Shown here piece after piece: positions 27,409 through 36,953 of a stretch of 64,000 nt of DNA. Both the position numbers and the translations under genes were made by a program. Every line of letters begins with the position of its first letter. Within the stretch, counting starts at the first letter, position 1. This stretch comes from Chersky-840 sp963848335 (GTDB lineage Bacteria; Actinomycetota; Acidimicrobiia; Acidimicrobiales; UBA8190). The DNA lies in contig CAWKDD010000001.1 of assembly GCA_963848335.1 (NCBI GenBank), forward strand, positions 1,550,001 through 1,614,000. The letters run 5' to 3'. Below the pieces are notes generated by a model. It saw nothing but the letters and a program-made list of their open reading frames with translations. It made no database searches and was not told the DNA's origin.

Positions 27409-28407
27409 ATGATCAACCTCATGGGCCGTCGCAAACGGCGGGCGTTGGGGCCCGTCCTCCGGTCGCGCGCGCGCCGGCGCGTGCTCGAGGCCGCCGCCGT
27501 GACCGTCGTGGGCGTGGTGTTGGTCAGCTTCTTCGGGGTCGGCGTGGCCATGGCCAATGCCCCCAGCCCCATCGGTAACCCGCCCATCACCGGCAGCATC
27601 GTCACCAACGCCAACGGTTCGGTGACCGTCGACGTGCTCGGCCATTGGCTGTGGCCCTTCACCACCTCCCTGAAAGACGTGCAGGGTCTGCACGCCACGG
27701 TCACCGACAAGTGCGACCACCGCTTCGGCGCGGGCTGGGGGATCGTGTGGAACGACCCCACCGACACCGGCTACCCCGAGACGTACTCCGTGCTCGGCCT
27801 CAGCGCCAGCGTCAACATCGGGTCGCGCGGCGTCGACCCCGTCAACCGTCAGACCGAATTGGCGTGGATGCCGAGCGCCCCGTGCGGCACCTTCATCGAG
27901 ACCAACACCCCCGTCGCCGGGGCGGGCTACGTCACCGGCCCGTGGATGGGCAGGCACGTCTATCCGAACGCGGCGGCGGTGCCCGCCTCCATCTGCGTCG
28001 TGACGTTCGACCTGGGCTCGGCATCCCCGCCCAAGCGGAGGTGGCGGCAGTTCTCCAACGACGACAACTCGGTCATCTGGTCGCTGCTCGACAAACACAG
28101 CTGGAGCGGGAATCCCGACGGCGCCACCTGCGTGAACCCGCACACCCTGCCCGCTTCGACGGCGCCGGCTCCGACCACGCCGGCCCGGGTGACGTCGGTG
28201 ACGACCCCCAAGACCACCGTGCCTCCGGCCAAGCCGGCGCCGACGGTGAGCCCCGGTGCGCTCGCCTTCACGGGCTTCGGCCCCCTGGGCCAGCTCCTCG
28301 CCATCGGCGGCATCATCCTGGTCATCGGGGGACTGGTCATCTACTTCTTCGACGTGCGCAGGCTCACGGTGTGGCTCCTGGGTCGCCCCACGGACCCGCC
28401 GTCGTGA
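27409..28407 (+). CDS. Secreted cell-wall protein with LAFTG sortase signal
   Basis: Intact, 332 residues from ATG 27409 (MINLMGRRKRR), with GGGGGTAAGG just before it; ATG 27421 is also possible. A basic n-region and the helix AAAVTVVGVVLVSFFGVGVA form a signal peptide. The mature part (about residues 50-240) has four or more Cys and is of no recognised fold. It is followed by a Thr/Pro-rich stalk (TAPAPTTPARVTSVTTPKTT), then LAFTG, a hydrophobic helix (LLAIGGIILVIGGLVIYFF) and a basic tail. LAXTG is the site used by class E sortases of actinobacteria. It is likely displayed on the wall together with the glycan. Confidence 0.75.
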   Translation: MINLMGRRKRRALGPVLRSRARRRVLEAAAVTVVGVVLVSFFGVGVAMANAPSPIGNPPITGSIVTNANGSVTVDVLGHWLWPFTTSLKDVQGLHATVTDKCDHRFGAGWGIVWNDPTDTGYPETYSVLGLSASVNIGSRGVDPVNRQTELAWMPSAPCGTFIETNTPVAGAGYVTGPWMGRHVYPNAAAVPASICVVTFDLGSASPPKRRWRQFSNDDNSVIWSLLDKHSWSGNPDGATCVNPHTLPASTAPAPTTPARVTSVTTPKTTVPPAKPAPTVSPGALAFTGFGPLGQLLAIGGIILVIGGLVIYFFDVRRLTVWLLGRPTDPPS

Positions 28408-28446
28408 GGGCCGGGCCGGTCTGAGACCGGATGTACGCAGCCCGGC

Positions 28447-30792
28447 CTAAGGGCCCCGGGCCTGCACCGCACCCCGCCGGCGGCGGGTGCCCACCACCAG
28501 CGCGGCGGCCAGGAAGCCCACGACCACGGCTCCGGCCATCACGATCCCGATGGTGAACAAGTCGGGCCAGTAGTGCAGCTCCACCACGTGTCGCCCCGCG
28601 GGCACGTCCACCTCGACCATGGCGCCCCGGGACCACGACCCGGTGGCCAGAGGACGACCGTCGAGAGTCGCCTGCCACCCCGGCACCGCCGTCAACCGCA
28701 ACCGCACCAGGGCGGGGCCGGGCGCGTCGGTGACCATGCGCCAGGTCCCGGCGCCGGGATGCGTCACCGCCACCGGTGTGCCCGGAGCGTCGAGCGCCAC
28801 GCGCCCCGAGGGGGAGGGCTCGGGGACCACCGTGGCCGCGGCGGCGCCGGGCACACGGAACAGGCGCTCCCCGCCGATGACCCGGTCGAGGACCGTGCCC
28901 CGCGGTGCCGGTCCCCGGCGCGGCGCCAGGATGTAGCCCACGCCGTAGATGCGCGCCTCGCGGGCGTTGGCGAGCTGCGGGCAGAAGACCCCTACCCGAC
29001 GGTCCTTGTTGGAGATGGGCTGCCCGGTCAACGACGACCACGAGTCGTAGTAGGTCTTGGTCAGCGGCGGTTCGTAGGCGGCGAACTCGTGCACCCCGTA
29101 GGCGATGTTGGCGTCGGGGCGGATCCCCTGTTCCACCGAGTACGGGTACGAGAACGGCATCAACCGGCACGTCCCGATGGCGACCACGGCGTCCCCCACG
29201 GTGTGCTGCAGCGTCGCCACCGCCGGGGTGACGGGGAAGTAGCCCGCACTCAGGGACCAGAACGATACGCCCGTGGCCACCAGGAATGCCGATTGCAGCG
29301 CGAGCAGGACCGCTCCGGCGTGACGGGCCAGGCGCCGTCGCACCGGCTCCAGGCGCGTGGACCAACCGTGTCCGCCCGTGGCCGCCACGACCGCCAGGCC
29401 CACCACCACGATCACGGCCGGCCACACGAAATGCGCCACCTGGGCACCGGCCTGGCGGTGGACGCCGAGCCCCACCACCAGCGCGGCGAGGCCCAGGACG
29501 ACCCCGGCCCCGCCCAGCCCGCCCGCCGCCCAGCGCCGCAGCGTCCGGTCGCCCCGGTGCCGGACCAGGGCGTCGAGCCCGAACCCCGCCAGCACCGAGG
29601 TGGCCAGGGCCAGGAGCATCACGCTGCGGTTCCAGGTGATGGTCCGGATGCCCGGGGTGGCCTGCAGCACGCCGTAGAGCGGGCTCTGGAAGCTGAGCAG
29701 GCCCGTCACCACCACCACGGCCGCCAGGCCCGCCACGACGGGGCGCCGCCAGTAGAGGCGCACCGCCACCAGGGCCAGGACCAAGGTGAGCACGCCGATG
29801 TAGGGGGGTGGCACCCGGAAGTCCGACCCCTGCAATGCGGCCAGGACGTCAGGGACGTCGGAGAAGGGATAGGCGCTGGCCCCCAGCGCCGATCCCCGCC
29901 CCGACATGGCCGCCGTCTGCAGCCCGGGCAGCAGCAGCGGTGCGCTCAGGCCCAGCCCGCACAGGCCCGCCACCACCAGGTCCACGACCGGCCGCCGCAG
30001 GGCGCCGGCTGTGGTCGCGCTCCGCACGGCCAGGAACACGACGAAGAAGACGAGAAGGGCGACGGTCATGACGATCAGGCTCTCGGGGTGGCCCCCGTAC
30101 ACCGACAGCGCCACCGCCACGGCCAGCAGGACGGTGTCGCGCAGGCGGTGCGCTCCCCGGATCAACAAGATGGCCGCCACCACGATCCACGCCGCCCAGA
30201 TCGACACCCCTGTCATGGCCCAGCCGTACCAGTGCAGCATGGGGCCCGACAGCTCGAAGGTGGTGGCGGCGAAGGCGGCGGCGAGCGGGGTCAGCCTGAG
30301 CACGCGGCACAGCGTGTAGACCCCCGTACCGGCCACGATCAGCTTGACGAGGACGATGACCGTGTACGCGTAGTGCAGCGGGACGAGATAGCTGATGAGC
30401 GTGGGGAGGCTGAAGACGCCGGACTGCCAGTTGAACGCCAGCGGCAGGCCGAGCAGGTTGTAGGGGTTCCACAACGGGAGCTGGCCGCTGTGGACCTGGT
30501 GCCACGCCAGGTTGGTCATGGGGTTGAAGTACAGGACCTGGTCGGCAGGGAAAAGGCTGTGCACGGCGATGCCGGGTTGCTTGGTCAGCCCGATCCGCGA
30601 CAACAGGTCGAAGGAGCCCAGCGAAATGCCCGGGCGCAGCGCCGGTGCGAGGGTGCACAGCGCGGCGAGCACCGTCCAGGTGAGCCCCAGGACGTCGGGA
30701 ATTCTCCGCCGCGCCCCATCCTTCCCTGTGCCGGTGGAGTCGGGCTGCGCCGGGGGGGTGATGGGCGTGGGCACGGTCCGCGACGTCGTCAT
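28447..30792 (-). CDS. YfhO-family membrane protein, copy 2 (intact)
   Basis: 781 residues, full length without frame breaks, so a good reference for the family here. N-terminal ISLGSFDLLSRIGLTKQPGI leads to QVHSGQLPLWNPYNLLGLPL, then about 12 helices. The periplasm-side C-terminal part has FCPQLANAREARIYGVGYIL, VPGWQATLDGRPLATG and GRHVVELHYWPDLFTIGIVM, ending in a helix and an Arg-rich tail. The ATG (30790-30792) overlaps the stop of copy 3 (ATGA), so the two are translated in sequence. It is close to copy 4 in the HYAYTVIVLVKLIVAGTG region. Its 3' end converges with the LAXTG protein, 39 bases apart. Confidence 0.88.
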   Translation of the reverse strand: MTTSRTVPTPITPPAQPDSTGTGKDGARRRIPDVLGLTWTVLAALCTLAPALRPGISLGSFDLLSRIGLTKQPGIAVHSLFPADQVLYFNPMTNLAWHQVHSGQLPLWNPYNLLGLPLAFNWQSGVFSLPTLISYLVPLHYAYTVIVLVKLIVAGTGVYTLCRVLRLTPLAAAFAATTFELSGPMLHWYGWAMTGVSIWAAWIVVAAILLIRGAHRLRDTVLLAVAVALSVYGGHPESLIVMTVALLVFFVVFLAVRSATTAGALRRPVVDLVVAGLCGLGLSAPLLLPGLQTAAMSGRGSALGASAYPFSDVPDVLAALQGSDFRVPPPYIGVLTLVLALVAVRLYWRRPVVAGLAAVVVVTGLLSFQSPLYGVLQATPGIRTITWNRSVMLLALATSVLAGFGLDALVRHRGDRTLRRWAAGGLGGAGVVLGLAALVVGLGVHRQAGAQVAHFVWPAVIVVVGLAVVAATGGHGWSTRLEPVRRRLARHAGAVLLALQSAFLVATGVSFWSLSAGYFPVTPAVATLQHTVGDAVVAIGTCRLMPFSYPYSVEQGIRPDANIAYGVHEFAAYEPPLTKTYYDSWSSLTGQPISNKDRRVGVFCPQLANAREARIYGVGYILAPRRGPAPRGTVLDRVIGGERLFRVPGAAAATVVPEPSPSGRVALDAPGTPVAVTHPGAGTWRMVTDAPGPALVRLRLTAVPGWQATLDGRPLATGSWSRGAMVEVDVPAGRHVVELHYWPDLFTIGIVMAGAVVVGFLAAALVVGTRRRRGAVQARGP

Positions 30793-33115
30793 GGCGCCGT
30801 CCCCGGGGCGCGCCGGCGCCGGAATGCCACGACGACCATCACGGCCAGTGCCACGGCGCTGCACGCCGCCAGGAAGATCCCCGCCGTGAAGGCCGCCGGC
30901 CAGTAGTGCAGCTCCACCGAATGCGTGCCGGCCGGCACGCGGGCCTGGAACATCACGCCGGAGAAACGCTGCAGGGTGAGGGGCTTGCCGTCGATGCTGG
31001 CGTGCCAGCCCGGGACGTCGGTGAGACGGAGCCGGAGCACCGACGGGCCACGGGCACGGGTCACGAGCTTCCACGACGCGGGGTCGGGATGGGTGACCTC
31101 GACCGGCGTCCCCCGGGCACCGGGATCCGGCCACGCGCCGTCGCCGGGCAGGGGGGTGAGCGTGGCCTGCGCCGCCCCCGGGATGCGGTAGAGGGTCTGG
31201 TCGCCCACCTTGGTGTCGAGGACCGCGCCCTCGGGGCCCGGTTTCCCGGCCAGCTCCAGGACATAGGACACGCCGAAGAGGCGGCCGATGGCGGCGCTGG
31301 ACACTGCGGGGCAGAACGTCGAGTACTGCAGGAACCCCGCCGCGTCGCGGTTCTCTCCCGTCGACGTCTTCCAGGTCTGGAAATACGCACGGGGGATCAT
31401 GGGGTCATACACCTCGAACTGGTGGACCCCGTAGGCGACGTTCACGTTCTCCCTGATCCCCAGGACCGAGCAGTCGCTCGATTCCCCGTCCCCCAGGACC
31501 GACGACCCCACGGCGCGTTGCAGTGCCGCCATGGTCGGGGTCGAGGGCAGGTACGTCGGGCTCGAGTCCCAAAGCGGCGCCCCGATGGTCGCCAAGAAGG
31601 CCGTCTCGCACACCAGCAGCGCCAGGGCGGCCCACCGCCCGAGGTCCGAACGACGATGCCAGGAGGGCCCCCGCTCTCCCGGGCGCCCGCGCCGGGCCAG
31701 ACCCAGCACGCCCACCACCACCAGACCCAGCGCCACCTCGACCCCGGGCCAGATGAAGGCGGCGGACCGGTTGGCATCGGCGATCCCGACGAGGTCCCCA
31801 CCGCCGACCACCGCCACGATGACGAGGCCCGCTCCCGCCAGGAGGAACCCGGCCCCCAGCCAGCGCAGCACGGCCCGCTCCCGCCACGAGCGCACCAGGA
31901 CGTCCATCCCCATCCCGGCCAGCACCGCCAGCGCCAGGGACAGGAGCAGGATGGCGCGGGGCCACCGGATCGTCTGCGAACCGGCGACGTCCGCCGCCAC
32001 CGAGATGACGGGTTGGCTGAAGGTGAGGCAAGCCATGACGACCGCCACGACGGCCAGGGCCATCACGGCGGGCCTTCTCCATCGCACGGCCACCCCGCAC
32101 ACAGCCAGGACGACGACGATGGCTCCCATGTAGTAGCTGTCGCCGGTCATGGGGAACCCGTTCACGCCGGGGTACAGGAAGTGATCCGCCCACGACAGCG
32201 ACAGGGCGTTGTCACCGGTGTAGGCGTGGCCGCTCACGATGCGCGTGGACAAGCGTGTGAGCTGGTAGCCGGGGAGCGCCAGCGGTGCCGCCGAGCGCGA
32301 TCCCCGCCACCGTGCCCAACCCCAGGTCGAGCACAGGCCGGAAGATCTCTCCGGACCCACCCCAGCCGCGGCACCCGGTGCAGGAAGATCACGACGAGGA
32401 ACACGACGAAGGCCGCGCCCAGCACGGTGAGGGCGTCGGGTTGCCCGGCGTAGATCGCGAAGGCCACCGCCAACGCCAGGAACACGATGCCCCGGGCGCG
32501 CCGTGAGCCCCGGATGACGATGATGGCGGCCGCGAACAACCAGCCGGCCCAGGAGACGACCGCCGCCAAGGGCCATCCCAGCCAGAACATGAAGGCCCCG
32601 CACAGCTCGAACACCGTGCCCGCGAAGGCCGATGCGAGGATCCCGCAGTGCAGGACCCGGGTGAGTACGTACACGCCCGTCCCCGCCAGCACCAGGGTGA
32701 TGAGCACCTGCACCGTGTACGCCAGGTGCAGCGGGAAGAGGTAGCCGACGAGGGCCGGCACGCTGAAGGTCGCCGACTGCCAGTTGAACGTCAGGGGCAT
32801 GCCCAGCGCGCTGTAGGGGTTCCACAGAGGCAGCTGGCCGTGGTGGACCTGGGTCCACGCCAGGTTCGTCCACGGGATCATCTGCTCGATCAGGTCGCTG
32901 GCCTGCCCGCCGTGGAACACCGCTCCCGGCGCCTGCGAGAACCCGAAACCCGTGAGCAGGTTGTAGGGGCCGAGGGACTGTCCGTGGGCGAGAGCGGGCG
33001 CCATGACCGCCCCGGCCGCCACGATGACCCACAGGACTCCCAAAGCCTCGGGGACCCGGTGGCGCCAGCGCCCGCGCCGCGGCTCCTTCGACCTGGACGT
33101 CGTCGGTCGAGCCAT
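30789..33115 (-). CDS. YfhO-family membrane protein, copy 3 (two frameshifts)
   Basis: About 775 residues. It starts MARPTTSRSKEPRRG at ATG 33113-33115, then QSLGPYNLLTGFGFSQAPGA, HHGQLPLWNPYSALGMPLTF and the helical core. After VPRLGW the frame changes near 32365 to give IFRPVLDLGLGTVAGIALGG, then near 32290 to APLALPGYQLTRLSTRIVSG. The rest is open to the stop. The C-terminal PGWHASIDGKPLTL and HSVELHYWPAAFTAG match the family. It is closest to copy 5 (HHGQLPLWNPYSALG, LFPLHLAYTVQV). It is the upstream member of the copy 3/copy 2 operon. Confidence 0.82.
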
Positions 33116-33260
33116 GGCGCTGTGACGCTCCTCCCCCTGCACTCCCACCACATATCCTCGCAGATCCGACCGGGGAAACTGTCCCCCCGGCACCTCTGCG
33201 CCGGCCCGAGAAGGCCGCCGACGGACCGGCCCTAGCGCCGCGCCGGCGATGCCCGACGCC

Positions 33261-34265
33261 TCAACCCCGGGCCCGGTCTCGGGACGACGACGGGTCCCGA
33301 ACCTCCCCTTCGGACTCTTCCTCGAGGCCCGACATCGACAGCCCCCGCGAGTGGGAGAACACCACGAAGAGCACGATGAAATTGCTCAGCGCCAGGAACG
33401 ACAAGATGACGATGCTGATCAACGACGTCGTCGCCCACCCCGGGATGGCGGCGGTGGTGAACAGCCGCACGGCCAGGACCACCAGCGACCCCACGACGCC
33501 CAGGCCGAAGACGACCGAGAAGGCGGCCAGGGCCCGCACCGCGATCCGGTCGGTGAAGGGCATGAGCATGCGCAAGCCGTGCATGAACAGCCGGAACGAA
33601 TTCATGCGGGACTGCCCGGCGTAGCGCTCGCCCCGTGGGCAGGGGACCGGCGTCACCGCGATGTCGAGGCTGACCAACGACGACGAGTAGCACAGGTCGA
33701 AGTAGGGGTGACGCAGCATCTTGCGGGCGAGCCCGCCGCGGTAGGCGGCATAGTTCCCGCTCCGCACCGTCTGGCCCGTCAGGACGCGGAACAGGAGCCG
33801 GAAGAAGAGGTACATCACCTTGAAGCGCAACGACTCCCGTCGCCGGGTACGGCGGGCCACGCACAGCATCTGGCGCGTGGCGGGAGCGGCCAGCAACGGG
33901 GCCAGGAGGCTGGGCAGGTCCTCGGGCCGGTCTTCGCCGTCGGCGTCCATGGTGACCACGAGATCACCGTCGTCGAGCTCGGGCGAGATCGTCCGCAGCC
34001 CGTACACGAGGGCCCGCTGATGGCCCAGGTTGAACGGTGGCGTCACCACCTGCACGTCGTCGAGGCCGCACAGGTCCTCGATCTCGTCGTCGTTGCCCCC
34101 GGTGTCGTCGACAAGAACGAAGCGCACGTCCCGATCGAGCCGTTCGCCGTGCATCACCTCGAGGACCCGCTTGCGCAGCATGGTGAAAGCCACGACGTCG
34201 GTGTAGCTCGGGGACACGATCCACAACCGTTCGGGGCTCACCCCGGGGTCCGGGTCGACGCTCAC
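33261..34265 (-). CDS. Membrane-anchored GT2 (polyprenyl-phosphate sugar transferase-like)
   Basis: Intact, 334 residues from GTG 34263-34265. The GT2 domain has WIVSPSYTDVVAFTMLRKRV, FVLVDDTGGNDDEIEDL, NLGHQRALVYGLRTI and VVTMDADGEDRPEDL (DxD), then YAAYRGGLARKML. Two or three hydrophobic helices close the protein (ALAAFSVVFGLGVVGSLVVL; LISIVILSFLALSNFIVLFV), the arrangement of GtrB/YkoT/DPM type 2 enzymes. It is a likely source of a polyprenyl-phosphate-sugar donor for the YfhO proteins next to it. The start overlaps the stop of the upstream transferase (GTGA). Confidence 0.86.
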   Translation of the reverse strand: MSVDPDPGVSPERLWIVSPSYTDVVAFTMLRKRVLEVMHGERLDRDVRFVLVDDTGGNDDEIEDLCGLDDVQVVTPPFNLGHQRALVYGLRTISPELDDGDLVVTMDADGEDRPEDLPSLLAPLLAAPATRQMLCVARRTRRRESLRFKVMYLFFRLLFRVLTGQTVRSGNYAAYRGGLARKMLRHPYFDLCYSSSLVSLDIAVTPVPCPRGERYAGQSRMNSFRLFMHGLRMLMPFTDRIAVRALAAFSVVFGLGVVGSLVVLAVRLFTTAAIPGWATTSLISIVILSFLALSNFIVLFVVFSHSRGLSMSGLEEESEGEVRDPSSSRDRARG

Positions 34266-35071
34266 ACCAGCTCCCGGAAGAAGTCCGGGTCGTTCTCGAT
34301 CCGCGCCAGGAGCTCGTCGCGTTGGCGCCCCGCTTTGACCGCGGTGGCGGCGTGGAAGCGCTGGGCCCGAGACCGGTTCAGGTATCGCAGGGCCCTGCCC
34401 ACGCCCGGGAGGTGCTTGGCCCTGGTGTGCAGGCGCGGGATGTCGGCGAGGTCGACCCGGCCCACCGCCCATCGGAAGCCCGCCCCGTGGTGGTACACGA
34501 TCCCGCCGTAGACCCCGAACCACAGCGGATGAAGGTCGACGCGATTGCTCCGCAGCAGCGGGGTCCACGAGTCTCCGCTGCGCTCCAGCGCCCGCAGGAG
34601 GTTCCCGCCCACGTCGGTCACCATGCGCCCGTCGGCGGCCTCCCAGCAGTGTCCCGGGGACCAGTCCCCGTGGAGGCGCTCCCAGTCCCGGACCCGTACG
34701 GCACAGAACGAGGGATGGGGCTGGCGGTCGGTGGCGTTCTCGTCCCTGCGCACGGCGACCAGAGCGGAGGTGTCGAGCCCGGCCCGCACCACCGGCATGG
34801 GGTCGGCGATGGGGAAGGCATCGCCGTCGAGGAAGACGATGATGTCCTCGGGCCGGGCCACGGCGGCGATCTCGGCGGCCAGGAGGTTGAGCTTCCCGGG
34901 GTGTTCTCCCGCCGCGGGGACGACCCGATCGAAGCGGTCCGAGTACCCGCCGGGCACGTCCTGGAGGTTGGCGTAGACCGAGAACGGCTCCGAGACGTTG
35001 CGGCGGAGGAACCCGAGCTGGATGTCGATCCAGCGTGGCGACCCGACGTGCACGGTGGCGAAGTAGATCAT
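34262..35071 (-). CDS. Putative GT-A glycosyltransferase with DGD motif
   Basis: Intact, 269 residues from ATG 35069-35071. YFATVHVGSPRWIDIQLGFL opens the protein, and EDIIVFLDGDAFPIADPM gives the DxD metal site (residues about 78-80). VRRDENATDRQPHPSFCAVR and YGGIVYHHGAGFRWAVGRVD are further conserved-looking segments. It looks like a GT8/nucleotide-diphosphosugar transferase relative, but I cannot name a family securely. It begins a two-gene unit with the membrane GT2 and faces a divergent sulfotransferase across 80 bases. Confidence 0.65.
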   Translation of the reverse strand: MIYFATVHVGSPRWIDIQLGFLRRNVSEPFSVYANLQDVPGGYSDRFDRVVPAAGEHPGKLNLLAAEIAAVARPEDIIVFLDGDAFPIADPMPVVRAGLDTSALVAVRRDENATDRQPHPSFCAVRVRDWERLHGDWSPGHCWEAADGRMVTDVGGNLLRALERSGDSWTPLLRSNRVDLHPLWFGVYGGIVYHHGAGFRWAVGRVDLADIPRLHTRAKHLPGVGRALRYLNRSRAQRFHAATAVKAGRQRDELLARIENDPDFFRELV

Positions 35072-35151
35072 CGGCCCCCACTCGACACGGTACCCACCAT
35101 AGGTGGGGCGCCGAGGTTGTCGAAGGACGTCCCGTGTGGCAGCCTGACGCC

Positions 35152-36031
35152 GTGGGCCTCCGGACGGCGCTCGGCCAGGCGCTGCACCGGGCACCCGAGG
35201 GCCTGCGCCAGGGACTGCCGCGCGCCGTGCGTGACCGCGTGCGCCGCCGGATCGGCCCCTTCGCCCCGTGGGAGACGGGTTTCGCCCACACGCCCCCGGA
35301 GCCGGGGGACGGGGAGCGGGCCGGGCCTCCGGACTTCGTGGGCATCGGGGTGCAGAAGGCCGGCACCACGTGGTGGTTCGGGCTCGTCGGTGGACCATCC
35401 CGGGGTCTTCCACCGCGCCGAGGTGCACAAAGAGCGCCACTACTTCGCCCGGTTCGCCACCGACGCCTTCGGCCCTGACGAGGTGGGCGCGTACCACGCC
35501 TGGTTCCCACGCCCGACCGCCACCATCACCGGGGAGTGGACACCGGACTACGTCTACCAACCCTGGGTGGCACCGCTGCTCGACGCGGCGGCCCCCGACG
35601 CCCGGCTGCTGGTCATGGTGCGCGACCCGGTGGAGCGCTTCGTGTCGGGGGTGGCCCACAGCGATCTGGTGCCGGGCTCGCACCGGGGCACGGTGTTGGC
35701 CGAGGCGTTGTGGCGCGGCTTCTATGCGACCTCGCTGCGGCGGTGGGAGGCGGCATTCGAGGCGGGCCGGGTCCTCGTGCTGCAGTACGAGCGGTGCGTC
35801 GAGGACCCCGAGGGACAGCTGGCGCGCACCTACCGGTTCCTGGGGCTCGACGACGCATACCGTCCGGCGGGGCTGCGCCGGGTGCAGAGCCCGTCGCGCC
35901 AGGGCAAGGTCGAGCTCGACGAGGGCGCCCGCCGGCGCCTGGTGGAGCTCTACGCCGCCGAGGTGCAGGGACTGACGCAGCTGGCCCCCGAGCTCGACCT
36001 CGGCCTGTGGCCGAACTTCGACGGTCGTTAG
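35152..36031 (+). CDS. PAPS-dependent sulfotransferase (heparan N-/O-sulfotransferase-like), one frameshift
   Basis: About 293 residues. FVGIGVQKAGTTWWF is the phosphosulfate loop. After a frame change near 35393 the frame reads DHPGVFHRAEVHKERHYFAR and FPRPTATITGEWTPDYVYQP. MVRDPVERFVSGVAHSDLV is the 3'-phosphate site (R-D-P-x-x-R-x-x-S), and VLQYERCVEDPEGQLARTYR and LRRVQSPSRQGKVELDEGAR follow. The K-E-x-H-Y and W-T-P-x-Y segments are those of Sulfotransfer_1 enzymes acting on glycans. It starts at GTG 35152. It is a single plus-strand gene between minus-strand operons, and its stop is 8 bases from the convergent GT2. Confidence 0.8.
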
Positions 36032-36039
36032 CGCGCACG

Positions 36040-36953
36040 TCATCGGCCCGGGCCCGGCACCGCACCGGCCCGGCGCGCCATGCGATCGGGGCCGGCCACG
36101 TACAGGCGAGCCAGCCGGCGCGCCGACCGCCCTCGGGGCCCGCGACGCGACAGCGCCCGCAGCGCCAGTCCGAAGAGCGTGCCGGCCCGGAACAGCGCCC
36201 AGCCGCCGCCCCCGAACCACTTCCGCACGTACCGCTCGAGCGAGGCGTGCAGGCGCAGCTGGAGCCGCGCCGGATCGCTCTCGGTCCCGCCCGACCCGTG
36301 CACGGCGGTGACCTCGGGGCACAACCGGACGCGCCAGCCCCGGTCCACGGCTCGTCGTTGCCAGTCCTCGTCCTCGCCGTAGAGGAAGAAGCGCTCGTCG
36401 AACAGCCCCACGTCCGCCAGCGCGGCGCGCCGCACGCAGCAGCACGGCACCACCCAGGAAATAGCGCGACGAGGCCAGACCGGCGTCGGCTGAGTCCCAC
36501 GGCCTCGGCCCACGCGCCGCCCGGGGTGTGCCAGGGCCAGTCGGGCCGCGGCTGGGACGGTCCGATCCGCGGCTGGTGCTGGAGCGGTGCCACACACGCC
36601 ACGTCGGGGCGGGCCCGAAGCTCGGCGTGCAGCGAGGCGAGCTCGTCGGGCGTGATCCGGGCGTCGGGGTTGAGCAGGAGGACGTCTGCCTCGGCGTCGG
36701 GCAGGTGCGTCATGCCCAGGTTGACCGCGGTCGCGAATCCGAGGTTCCGCCCCGGGTCGACGTACCGGGCCCCGGCGCCGGTGACCGCGTCTCTCGTGGC
36801 GGGCGACGACCCGTTGTCGACCACGACCACCGAGGAACCCGCCCCGAGGGTCCGCAGCGCCTCGGCCAGGGCGGCGACGGGCCCGTAGGCCACCATGACG
36901 ACGTTGAGGTCGCGCTCGGCGACGTCGGGCATGTCGGGCGGCGGCGCCGTCAC
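36040..36953 (-). CDS. GT2 rhamnosyltransferase-like enzyme (WbbL type), two frameshifts
   Basis: About 304 residues. LNVVMVAYGPVAALAEALRT, VVVVDNGSSPATRDAV, NLGFATAVNLGMTHL and VLLLNPDARITPDELASLHA are the GT-A core of WbbL-like enzymes. After frame changes near 36490 and 36455 it reads RYFLGGAVLL and DVGLFDERFFLYGEDEDWQR (E-D-x-D-W catalytic base region), then HASLERYVRKWFGG. GTG 36951-36953 overlaps the YfhO copy 4 stop (GTGA). It is closely similar in plan to the GT2 at 46998-47935. Confidence 0.78.
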
